Source: Ceratothoa steindachneri (taxonomy: Eukaryota > Arthropoda > Malacostraca > Isopoda > Cymothoidae). Taken from it: 64,000 nucleotides of DNA. The DNA lies in assembly GCA_963969495.1 (NCBI GenBank), contig OZ018318.1:178306246-178370245 (forward strand), written 5' to 3'. Made by a program: the position numbers and the translations under genes. Below are positions 46,655 through 56,906 of the stretch, piece by piece; position 1 is the stretch's first letter, and each line of letters begins with the position of its first letter. Below the pieces are notes generated by a model that was given only the letters and a program-made list of their open reading frames with translations, did no database searches and was not told the origin of the DNA.

Positions 46655-46870
46655 AAACTCGCTCATATGAGCGTCCGCGACCCATGTACGAGAGCCTCAC
46701 CAATTATACGACGCAATCCAGACTCCAGTGCGGTTTAGCGCTCTCGGAAATCCGAGTTCTTCGATCGCTCGCAGCGCCCGACCGAGCGCCAAACCGCGGA
46801 AACGTCTCCTTTCAGAACGGCTTCGCTAGCGGAGGTGGGGGTGGTAGGGGCACTGTTTGCAAGGCAAACT
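46655..46870. other. CpG-rich island with a strong inverted repeat
   Basis: This ~200-bp segment is much richer in CG dinucleotides than its surroundings. GCGGTTTAGCGCTCTCGG (46730-46747) pairs with CCGACCGAGCGCCAAACCGC (46778-46797), a stem with few mismatches, and an inner CGGAAATCCG gives a second palindrome. A short frame covers it (46606-46914) without recognisable features. It could be a promoter-like region or part of an unrecognised repeat. Confidence 0.4.
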
Positions 46871-47026
46871 TCTTTGAAACTTGCTTTGAAGGCGAGTTCT
46901 TGGCTCTTTCCTGAAAGAAGTTTCTTAAACCTACCTTGCTTTATCGCGGCATTAAGTGAAGAAATTTAATCCCAGGAAAACAAGTCCACAACACCCAACT
47001 TTATTCCTTTTTTGATACTAAGCGTA

Positions 47027-48392
47027 CAGTACTGGCCCAATTATTATGGATTTTCCCCAAATTTGACTTTTTTTTCTACCAAAAAAAAAACAGTGAAACA
47101 AATTTCATTGATTGAAAATGGATTTATTTTATGCACCAACACCAAGCAGCTATTAACCTTATATTTAAAAGTGCCCTAAGCTACTTTGTAAGTATAATTG
47201 GTAAAACTGAAAGAACAACACTGCATTGGACCATTTTAATGCAGTCAGAGCCAGTTATGTGGATCTGTTGGCATCTTTGCTCTAGAGTGCAAATAGAATG
47301 TTTTTTGTTATTTATTGACTGTCATTTTTTCATTAAAGTGTTTATATTAACCTGTGATTGTTAACAATAGTGTAATTTTATGTTTTAGGTGTTTCATGTA
47401 GTCTTTTAGCGATAAATGAATTAAATCAGAATGGGTAAACAGAGGGATTAGAGTCCTTGAAAAATTTTATCAATAAACGTTTTACTGAAACTAAATTAAA
47501 ATGGAAATAAATGGCAAATAAAATGAGTGTTTCAACACAAATGGTCAGTGTTATTAAGAAAAAGATTGATAACGGTCAAGGTTTAAATTCAAAAAGAGTT
47601 GGAAAATTTGGTCGAGAATGAAAACAACTCCAAGAACAGATATAAAATTAATACAACAGGCTCTTAAGAACAGAAGAACATCTTGCAGGAAGATTTCTAT
47701 TGAACTGGCAGCAGAGGGTGTTTGCCTGGCCCAAAGAACAGTGAATAACAGGTTTATGGAAGCTGAATTAAAATCCTATCGCCCAAGAAAGAACCTTGAC
47801 TCACGGAAACAATGATGAAGGCACGCTATTTCTGGGTAAAGAATCACCTTAAGTGAACGTCAGAGCAATGGAAAAAGGTAAGAATGACACATCTAACTAA
47901 TCAGTTACTTTCACTTCATAAAACCATTAATACCTAATAACTTTAATAGTGCCGCATTTTTCTAATGGCTCCAATCTTTTCAAACCATAAAGATTATTTG
48001 ATGATTCATTATATTAATGGCTTTTACAATACTTCTATGGCTGTTCAATTACCTATGTTGTATTTTCTACTATTGCAGGTAGTTTTCTCTGACGAATCAA
48101 CCATTGTAGTGCTGGATGACCACATGCAGAGTGTAAGAAGGCGGCCTGGAGAAGAATTTATGGCTGAGTATGTGAGGAAAACAATTTAAATTTCCAACGA
48201 AAGTCATGGTGTAGGGGGCCTTGTCGGTGCATGGAACAAGTTGTTTGCACATTGGTGAGAAAACTATGAACTAAGAAAAATATATAGAAGTTCTTAAAAG
48301 TGGTTTACTCCCTCAAATAAGGAATATAATGGCGATAGATAGACCTTGGATATTGCAACAAGACATGACCCATAATAATTCCGCCAGTACTG
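47027..48392 (+). mobile_element. Tc1-like transposon with an intron-containing, truncated gene
   Basis: Ends are inverted: left CAGTACTGGCCCAATTATTATGG (first 20 are CAGTACTGGCCCAATTATTA) and right, on the minus strand, CAGTACTGGCGGAATTATTA. TA target duplications are at 47025-47026 and 48393-48394. Length 1366 bp. The gene runs toward the right end and stops being recognisable just before the right TIR. Confidence 0.93.
47432..48370 (+). pseudogene. Tc1-like transposase, split by an intron and missing its C-terminus
   Basis: The DNA-binding half is at about 47530-47815: VSTQMVSVIKKKIDNG, a stop, then TTPRTDIKLIQQALKN and LAQRTVNNRFMEAELKSY (paired helix-turn-helix). The first catalytic block is split: exon end AATGGAAAAAG at 47877, then GTAAGAATG...CTACTATTGCAG (47878-48078, 201 bp), then GTAGTTTTCTCTGACGAA, joining to QWKKVVFSDE with its catalytic Asp. 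Past a stop near 48187, another frame gives KVMVWGAL and WILQQD with the second catalytic Asp near 48360. The third catalytic block is absent; the TIR begins within about 15 bp. Confidence 0.85.
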
Positions 48393-48394
48393 TA

Positions 48395-50284
48395 AAGTGG
48401 AGAAATGAATTACGGTACGGTGAAAAGAACCTTCCATTTTCACTTCTCCCAACTTTAGTTTCTACAGGAACCTCTTTTTTCCTCTTTTTTTAACCAGAAG
48501 AAACAAAAGCTGCGACTTATTAGGTAACTAAACTTCAGGATGGTGATCAACTATCTTGAAGGCAGGCTCTTACCATCGATTTTTGAAGAGAAGAGGAAGG
48601 AAGGGATTTCTAGTAGTGATATTTACCATGAAGTAGGGTAAGGTCGCAGTTAGGTTGGGTTCGTTTTAGTTTTCAGAGATTCGATTTAGGCTTAGAAATT
48701 GAAGAATTTTCCGTCAACTAAAACAATTTGAAGAAATTTGATTTCTTGTCCAGGGCGAATACAAGAGGAGTAATTGCTGTTTGTGGCAATTTAAAAAACA
48801 AGGAATCCGATCAATTAGGGGTTTATAAAATTTAGAGATGCATGCATGGTACCAAATTCGGGCCCGGGACGGTAATTTGGCCCTGTTAAAGGTCGGAGGC
48901 AGTCAGGAGAGCTGCGTGCACCGCGCTCGTAGTATCTAGGATCGGAAAATGTGGCTCAGACCGACGCTCAATCACTCAGAATAATGATGAGATGAGAGAC
49001 AAAAGAACTTATATAAACCAACGAGGAAGCTTTAGGTCATCGACCCCAAAAGAAGAGACTAGAGGAATTGCAAGGGCACAAGTCACTGGGGATAGAACGA
49101 GGTTGAAAGGCTCCACAATAGCTGGAGTCAACCCAAGGAGTGAACTAGGGGGGGGGGGGGATTTCCAAGTCTCTAGAATGAAATTGTGACTCATGGACAA
49201 GGGTACCCTCTTCCCCGGCCTATGACTCAGCGGAGTGTAAACACTGCTTCAGATTACAGCTTCGTTAAGCCACATCGGATGTGGCAAGTCCACAGATGGA
49301 GTCTGGATAATGATGCAGGTAGCGGTGGCCGCCATACGAGGGAACTAGCCCTAGTTCGGATCCCACGTTAATCAGTAGGCCCAGAAAAACAGAAATACAA
49401 TGCATTTTAAATATGGGAAAATTGGGGGAGGAGGGCACCTTAACAATTATTTCTACCACCTGACCTGAGAAAAGAACTCAAGAACCGGACTATAAAATAC
49501 GCCCCCCCATACACACACACACAAATACACACAAGCATCTGTTCCCAATCCCACTGAGAACGAAATAATTCAACACAACCACAACCAAGACTGATCCTAA
49601 AGATCCAAAAAATGTGGGATCCCAGGGGGAAAACCCCGTGTGTTTGATGGAGTTTCTCGAGTCTTCTGGCACTGAGCAGCCTCCCCCCCCTCCCCCCACC
49701 AAGGTAGGTTGAGCGTATAAAAGTGATTATCATTCTAATCTTTATGCGAATTTGAATATCCAAAGGGGTGCGAACAAGGACCCGATTGCAAAGGACACAA
49801 TTAACACTTCAACCGTAAATGGCGAGACTGAGTAACCACATTGCCCAAACCCCGCAACGACTCAGACAGAGAGTGTAGAGATAATGAAGAAGTATAAGAG
49901 TTTAGTGTATATATGTATCGAGGCCTCCCACTTAGTTAGGAGAGCCAAGGAAATAATAACAAAAGACATCTTGGTTTAGCTTTGCCCCTCCAATGTTCTC
50001 CGGTAACAAAGGAGAACGGGCAAAATGGTAAATTTTAGGAGACAGATTCCTGACCTCAGCTCAAAAGGCAGGCCCTTTGAGGGTATTCTTATAAACAATC
50101 CTTTCATAAGTGCAAATTTGTCGATTTCTTATTATGTGCTCCCCTAAGTTCGAAATGCCGAATACGCAAACAACCGACAAAAAAGGGAAAATCCAGAAGT
50201 CCCCTCTGTGAGTCCCCCACACTCCATTTACTACGTGAAGTTAATGGATGTATAAAACAGGTTGACACGTAAAAACAAGGCTTT
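48395..50284. other. Region without recognised genes
   Basis: GC-richer between 48.85 and 49.8 kb. A run of 11 G lies at 49148-49158, a CA-run at 49508-49530 and C-runs at 49500-49507 and 49682-49696. Frames of 60-107 codons here have no recognised features. Confidence 0.3.
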
Positions 50285-50809
50285 TTGTTGGTTCCTACTC
50301 AAGAGACAAGAAAGTCACCGGTTAACAAAAGATTTTTTAAATTCGACAATAAAAAAGAAAAATCACCGGTACAAAGTTATTGCAAGTTGAAGAGAACTTG
50401 CAGTCCTTGTACAATACCAGATTGTACCAAGGAAGCTCGCTGCCATTCGAGCCTCAAGATTATTGAGTATCAATCTATCCAGTTTGAGGACTCCAAATCT
50501 TACTCTTTCTGAGTTGGACAAATCCCAACTAGATAGAAAACAAGAGAAGACAACTATTTCTTCTCGGCGGGAAGAAAACGAGGTCAAGGTCACCACGACC
50601 GCCTAGAAAGAGAAAGATTGAGCTTCCGCTTGAAGCCGCCTCCCTCAACACATACCCCGAGTGACGTCACCCGTCAAATCGGCAGGCTGGTTGAAGAACG
50701 CCATCTATTGAGCAAACAACCAACTACTCGAGCTACGCCTCTCAGGAACAAAATCTCCGAAGATATTCTAACCGGTTACCAAGAGTTACAAGGAAAGAGA
50801 GCCCACTAG
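50285..50809 (+). pseudogene. Unidentified protein remnant, frameshifted
   Basis: Two open plus-strand stretches look like one decayed gene: 50285-50512 (basic, with CSPCTIPDCTKEARCHS, a Cys/His cluster) and 50618-50809 (Pro- and Arg-rich, ends YQELQGKRAH). An overlapping frame around 50480-50580 (LTLSELDKSQLDRKQEK) would join them after a frameshift near 50500. The composition, with a Cys cluster and basic tail, would fit a nucleic-acid-binding protein of a retroelement, but I recognise no family. It ends about 20 bp from the likely 3' end of the LINE on the opposite strand. Confidence 0.35.
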
Positions 50810-50873
50810 GAGACCTTACGGTCTATTCAAAGAGGGTACCTTTGGACTAGCAATCGAGCGGGCACATGGCTGC

Positions 50874-53690
50874 TCAATTGTTTTGCGTCCCTAAACGGCC
50901 AATTTTCAAGACTTCGTCTAGTCTTGACTTGAACTGTTCAACAGATTCACTGTTGACAACTTCCACTGGAAGTGCGTTCCACTTACCGCAGATACTGTAG
51001 GTGCAAAAGATTCCACACAGATTGTGGTTGTAACGCTTCAGTTCAAGTTTGAAGCCGTGATTGCGCGTTCTGTTCTCACTCAGTGTAAAAATATCCCGGT
51101 AGTCAACATTGTCGAACCCTCGAATTATTTTGAAAACTTCGATGAGCTGACCACGTAGTCTACGGGTTTCCAGCGAGAACAGATCTAATTCCCTTTGTCT
51201 AGATAGAGGGAATCAGTTTGGTTGCCCTAGCTTGTACGCGTTCCAACCTTGCGATGTCCTTTCAAAACGAAGGACTCTAAAATTGTACGGCATACTCCAG
51301 GTGTGGGCGAACGAGGGAGTTGTACAGACAAAGTACTATCTCCTTGTTACGGTATCCAAACTGGCGCTTTATGTAGCCTAACATCCTTTGGGCTTTCTTC
51401 TCTGCCTCGATGCACTGTTTCGAGAACTTGAGGTCGCTAGTGATAGTTACACCCGAGTCCTTCGGAGTGTCGGAGGATTCAAGAGCAGTCACCTTAAGGA
51501 TATACTGAAATTGGGGGTTTCTGTGGCCGATAAGCATTACTTTGCATTTCCCTACGTTAAAAAGCATTTGCCACGTGTCCGACCACTCCCCAATCTTCCC
51601 AAGATCTTCCTGCAGGCGGGCATTATTTCCATCCTTTGCAACGTTCATACCAAGCTTGGTATCGTCGGCAAATTTGCAAATCTTGGCAACCATGTCACCG
51701 TCCATGTCGTTGACTTAGATGATGAATAGTAGTTGTCCCAGGACAGAACCTTGAGGCATCCCGCGAGTAAAGGGCAGCCACTCAGAAGCCTGTCAATTCA
51801 CCACCACCCATTGCCGTCTGCCACTTAGCCAGTTCTCAATCCGACCAGCTACTTTTCCGTATATGCCCAGCACTTTCACTTTCCGGAGAAGGCGGCGGTG
51901 TGGTACCTTATCATAGGCTTTTTGAAAGTCTAAGTACACCACATCTACCGCCTTGTCCCGATCGTGCTCACTGAAGACGAAGTGGAAGAATTCCACAAGT
52001 TCGTCAGGCATGACCGTTGCCTTCAAAAGCCGTGGTGGGAACTCCTCAGTAGCAGGTTTGACTCTAAATACGACGTCATTTTGTCCACCATGATGCTCTC
52101 CATGAGTTTACCGACTATCGAAGTCAGACTGAAAGGTCGGTAGTTTGACGGATGGCTGGGGTCTCCTTTCTTGAAGATCGGAGTCATTTCCGCCTCACGA
52201 CAGTCACGAGGAACGCATCCGGTGGGGATTGACATGTTAAAGATAGCGCATAGATGTCTTGATACTTCATCGCACACTTTCTTCAACACCTTGGATAGAA
52301 ACCCGTCCGTTCCAGGGGACTTATTCGTCTCTAGGTCATCGATCTTTTTTTTATTTCTCCTTGGGTGAAGTTCATTGCCTCCAGCTTTTCGCCTAAGTAG
52401 GATTCCGTGGGCTGGGGGATGGGACCACACTCTTTTGTAAACACCGAAGAGAAGTAGTCATTAAGCAAGTTAGCATTTTCTGCATCTGAGTCAGTTAATG
52501 CACCCTCCTCGTCGACTAAGAGCCCAATCCTACGATGGATTGTCTTACGGCTATTTACATAGCCGAAGAACTCCTTGGGATTCTCCTTGCAGAGTCTCGC
52601 CACTCGGAGTTCCTCAGTACGCTTATCTGCCCTTATGCTGGACTTCACTCTCCTGGCTAGCCTCTGGTACTCTTTAAAGGCACCCAAGATCTTCGAACGC
52701 CGGTACGCATTTCTCTTCTCCCTAGACAGTTGGCTAATTTCTCGATTAAACCACTTTGGTTGAACAGAAGACAGACGGAGGCATTTCAGAGGGATGCAAC
52801 TTGATTGAACACTCATGAACTTATTTTTGATATTGTTTCACGAATCCTCAACCTCTTCGCATACCACTAGCTAGCCTTACATCAGTCAGCTTAGCACGAA
52901 GTCTTGCAAAGTCTGCTCTTCTCAAGTCAAGTTTCCTTGATTGACTGTCAACAGCCCTTAACTTCGGGATCTTGACGCTAAATTTACCTAGCTGGTTATC
53001 ACTGCCACCTAGCTCTTCGCCTGCAGAGACATCCTCAGCGATATCATCCTCAGAGGTGAAGACCAAGTCGAGGATATTGTCTCCTCTCGTTGGTTCTCTG
53101 ACCCATTGAGTAAGGAACTCGTTGTTGGCGAACTCCAGGAGTACCGCGCTCTCACCACAGGCTGCTCTGGTTTCCCAGTCAACTTGCCTGTTGAAGTCGC
53201 CCATAACGATGCACACTCTGCCTTGAACAAGCTCACCCAGCAGTTGGAACATTTTCCTGTCCTTCTCAACGGGTTGGGAAGGGGGTCTGTAAAGCAGTGG
53301 GGTCCTGTATCTGACAGGACCTATCTCTAGGTCAACGCCTAGATTGGATATAATGTTGGAGTTCGTAGATTTGATTGTATCCTTGACATACAACATTACA
53401 CCGCCACCCTCTCTGTCTGGCCTATCTTTGTAGAAGAGTTGGTAGCCAGGAACCGTGAATTCGCCTTCAAAGTCTCGGTTTGAGGTTTTTATCCACGATT
53501 CTGTTATGGCTACCATTTCGGGTTTTTCCGTCGCTACGAGGCCACGGAGCTCAGGAAACTTGTTCCTAATTGACCTCGCATTGAACAGAAGAACTTTTAG
53601 GCAGTCCCCGACTGTAGGAATCCCTACGCTCTTCCGTTTCCTGGCTTGTTTGTTGGCGAGGCACCCCTCTTTGCGACCTCTGAGAAGGTC
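50874..53690 (-). pseudogene. CR1-type ORF2: endonuclease and reverse transcriptase, degraded
   Basis: Minus-strand order: endonuclease at 53690-52850 (NARSIRNKFPELRG, ITESWIK with the catalytic Glu, MGDFNRQVDW, and GGSDNQ where SDH is usual, so the catalytic His is replaced). RT-linked region at 52816-52330 (WFNREISQLSREKR). RT fingers and palm at 52430-51790 (NKSPGTDGF, PIFKKGDPSHPSNYRP, YLDFQKAYDKVPH). Then PQGSVLGQLLF and FADDTKL, with the two catalytic Asp, near 51760-51660. The thumb and C-terminus run to the stop at 50874 (GYIKRQFGYR, NRTRNHGFKL, ESVEQFKSRLDE). Frame changes near 52840, 52400 and 52025, and stops near 51790, disrupt it. Confidence 0.9.
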
Positions 53691-54937
53691 GTTCCTGGAG
53701 TGACACGGGCGTACTGGCGTACGTCCGCCCTCTCTCTGAGCCGGATACTCCTTTGGGTCCTCTCTACGACATCCTGGATGATTTGTGAGAGAAAGGCTTT
53801 TCCTTTAAAGAAAAGATGTACCCCATCCTTCTGGTACAGATCATTTCTACCATAAAAGGTGCGGTACAGGTCCACAAATAATACCCCCTCTGCTGTACAC
53901 AAATCCGCCAGGCGCCGGTTTTAAGAGACATTTATCGAGTGAGTGGTCCATGTTAGACCTCTCGTCGTGAGCATCCCGACTACCACACGCTTGCGGGTTT
54001 TCAGCCCACAGTCGTCCACGGCACCCAGGACCATGTGAAGGATTTTATCTGTAGGGCCTACCCTACCTCCTCTGAGGTAGAGGTAGTTACCACTGACTAT
54101 CAGAGCAACGATTGAGCTCTCAGAAATCTGTGATTTCTCAGCCTCTACTCTGATGTGGTGGTTACCACATCCTGGCAGGCAGCTTACCTTCACACTAGTA
54201 CGAAGGTGGGCCGCTAGCAGGGATTGCAGGCCCTGTGCTTGAGAATCACCAATAAGGGTGAGTCTTGCACATTTGTCTGCAGGCGTCTTAGTCTTTCCTC
54301 TTGGAAGCAACTTGCCGCTTTCCTCTTGTATCTCTACATTTTTCTTTTTCTTCTTCTTCTTCTTCTTTTTTTTCTTGTCTTCATTTGTTTTCTCTTCTTC
54401 CGTTTCTCTTTTCTCTTAGTCTCTTTCCATTTTCCCTTGCGAACCAGTAACGCTCGAATCCTCTCCTCTGTGGTGAGCTGCATTAAGGTCGTTTTTCTTC
54501 TTTTTATTATTTTTCTTTTTCTTCTTCTTATTTGCTCCTCCCAATGGCTGAAGTGGGCCTGCCAATGCAGTTTCACCTCCTTGAGCTGAAGTCACATCGG
54601 CGGAACCACCCAAGTCAGTGGGACTTTCGTCTCGAGCTTGAGCTGACTGGGCCTCTATTTTAGAGGCTAGCTCTAAGATTTTTTTCCTCGAGACGCCAAA
54701 TCGGAAGCGCGTGCTGCGTTTCTAGGGTCTGTATTTTATTTTCTATCGCCCTAGATTTTTGAGTTCATTGCAGTATGCCACTGCCTCTCGGACCTCTCCT
54801 TTAAGGATGCAGTCGGTGCATATCCTTTCCGGGTGTCATTTCGAAAATCATCCTTCCGGGAAGTCCACGCACCACTTATCCTTCTGGCATATCGCACATG
54901 TATATTTGAGTGCAGCTGGGCCTTTTGTTCCTGTCAT
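53624..54937 (-). pseudogene. CR1-type ORF1 with zinc finger and GDSL/SGNH esterase domain
   Basis: The probable start ATG is at 54937 (MTGTKGPAALKYTCAICQKD). A Cys-rich finger follows (CAICQKD, then WHPERICTDCILKG). A Lys-rich stretch comes from a CTT/TTC-rich plus-strand tract at 54335-54380 and 54490-54530. The esterase occupies 54310-53624: LIGDSQAQG (nucleophile Ser), VSGNYLYLRGG (oxyanion Asn), and DLYQKDGVHLFFKGK (catalytic Asp/His). An in-frame stop at about 53922-53924 splits it, and further frame changes lie upstream. In CR1-clade elements this domain is thought to act on lipids or membranes; that role is from the literature on the clade, not from this sequence. Confidence 0.85.
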
Positions 54938-54939
54938 TT

Positions 54940-55454
54940 TTCAACACTTTCTCTCTTTCAAAACTTTGCGACCAATCAATAGAAAAAAGGGGGTTGGTGA
55001 GTTCTTCCCGCGTGAGTCGCTCCCGCCTATCGATCGGAAACGTTTCGGATCCTTCAGAAGGCACGCTCCATGTGCTGCTGTTCGTCTGACCGAGTCGTCA
55101 AGCCTCGGCGTGCCGTGGCTCCCAACCAAGCAGCACAGACGGTCCCTGAAGGGGCCATCGATTTGTCACCCGGTGAACAACAATGAAGCACGCCCCGTAC
55201 TAAACTCCTACTAGTTCCCTTCGCGACGGTCAAGATCTCGGAGCAGCGTTCAATGGATATCCCGCCACACCAAGAAACTCGCCCTAAGGCTTTTTGTTGG
55301 CCTGATAACCAACATGGGAACAAGAGGCCGTCACCACGGACCAATGCTACCAGAAGCACCCAAGAACGGTCACTGGGAATGGTCAATAATTATGCGCCAG
55401 GAAAGGGGTTAACGGGGCACTACAATGTTATTACAAAAACAAAAAAAAAGCAAA
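54940..55454. other. Probable 5' region of the LINE and junction with the dispersed repeat
   Basis: GC-richer like the LINE body up to about 55390, then an A-rich stretch (ACAAAAACAAAAAAAAAGC, 55433-55452) marks the edge of the dispersed repeat copy B. Small frames here have no recognisable features. It likely includes the LINE 5' UTR. Confidence 0.4.
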
Positions 55455-55988
55455 TCATTTTAGTTTCAGTGCCGATGATACGTGTCGACCTCATATTAAA
55501 AGTAATTGGTTCCAGTTTAACTTGAAGCATGATAAAACCTCCGCCTCTTTAACGTGATAAATAATCCAAGATTCGAATTTTAAGCATCTTTTTTACTGGC
55601 CAATCTAGCAGTGAAGATATGCACATATGAATGTAAGAATTAGTGTACACTAAATACGAGGTTATATTGGTTAAACATATATCCAATCTGTTCGAAAACA
55701 AGAGAGGAGGAGATGGAATGGAGGAAAGCGATATAAGTGGCTTCTTTCACAACCTACTTCAAAGCAATAAAAGATTAAAGAGAGTAAAGAAATTCGTCTC
55801 GCAAATCCTTAGGGAAAACAGAATTTATTTCTTTAAAATTGGTTAGGGAAATTAAAGTCTATGGGTGAAGTTTGCGCCATCGACTAAAATTGAGCAAGTA
55901 ATAGTTTTCTTATATATTTCCTTTATTTTAATTAAAGCTAACAAACTATTCTTACTAGTAGTTGTTGTAGGTATTATTGCTCTGTTTA
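55455..55988 (+). repeat. Dispersed repeat, copy B, left part (interrupted by pogo)
   Basis: Aligns with the minus strand of 24896-25445. It breaks off exactly at CTCTGTTTA (55980-55988), where the pogo-like element starts, and resumes at 59537. It contains one extra ~20-bp segment relative to copy A near 55865-55890. Confidence 0.85.
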
Positions 55989-56906
55989 GGGTGAGGAGGG
56001 GGTACACCGACCGAATACTCTGGTACGATAACTATTTTAAATTGCCCGCCACCACTCACCACCAACACAGTGCCCATCCTCAGTGAACAGCACGCTAGAA
56101 ACAGGTTTCCGATATCACGACGTCTGTATTTACCAGGTAAGAAAATGGATTTTTCGGATGTCTGTTGTTATTTTTCACGGTTCTCATATAGTATCTCACG
56201 TCGGTGAATATGGCGTGATTGTTTTGAGTTAAGTTTCATTACGATATTTAGCCATATTGACATGTTTTTGAGTGAAATGAAGTGCGTCTTTTCGAAGTAG
56301 CCACCATTGCATTGTGGCGTAAAAAATGGTGGTGCAGGAAAACATAACAGCCAACATGTGGGGGAACACCGATTCATAAAGTTTTGAAAATTGGATATAC
56401 TTTGAAATACTTGGAAAAACATAAAAAGTTACTGATTATGTATATTAGCATGGAAATAAATGGTGGTAGATAACTAGTTAATTTAAATGGAGTGGAACAG
56501 TTTTTGGGGGGTGTAAAGTTGAAGGTGATCTTTAGTGAATTATGATGCGATATTAGTCATTATGGTATAAGCACATGAAATAACTATTATATAAGTGACT
56601 TAGGTTATTAGAATGACTCTAGGATTAATATTCAATTTGCAAAAAAGATTTTTACCACCGGATGTATTCGAGGCATGGCGGTCGGTGTACCCCCACATCA
56701 CTACGATTATTCAAAAAGTATTTAAAATACTAATAAGGGTTTAAATACTGTAAAAAGTATTGTAATATATAGCTAATTGCTAATATGAAATACACAAGAC
56801 TAATAATTCTTAAGCTAAAAACAGGAAATTTGTTTTTTGGTGGGTTCAACTTTACCTATTCATATGTCTAAGGGCCATTAACTCTTTCAGATTTAGCCTG
56901 ATCATC

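Larger units (their letters stand above)
50830..55000 (-). mobile_element. CR1-type non-LTR retrotransposon (LINE)
   Basis: On the minus strand the order is ORF1 (zinc finger, Lys-rich region, GDSL-like esterase) then ORF2 (EEP endonuclease, reverse transcriptase, CR1-type C-terminal tail). This is the architecture known for CR1-clade elements, some of which carry an esterase in ORF1. Both ORFs contain stops and frameshifts but cover nearly the full length, so the copy is close to complete and moderately old. The 5' limit is uncertain (54940-55450) and no target duplication or 3' microsatellite tail was identified. Confidence 0.88.

Noticed and set aside
54334..54613. Lys/Arg-rich minus-strand frames as a separate basic protein
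   Set aside because: They are the Lys-rich linker of the LINE ORF1 read through CTT/TTC tracts in several frames.
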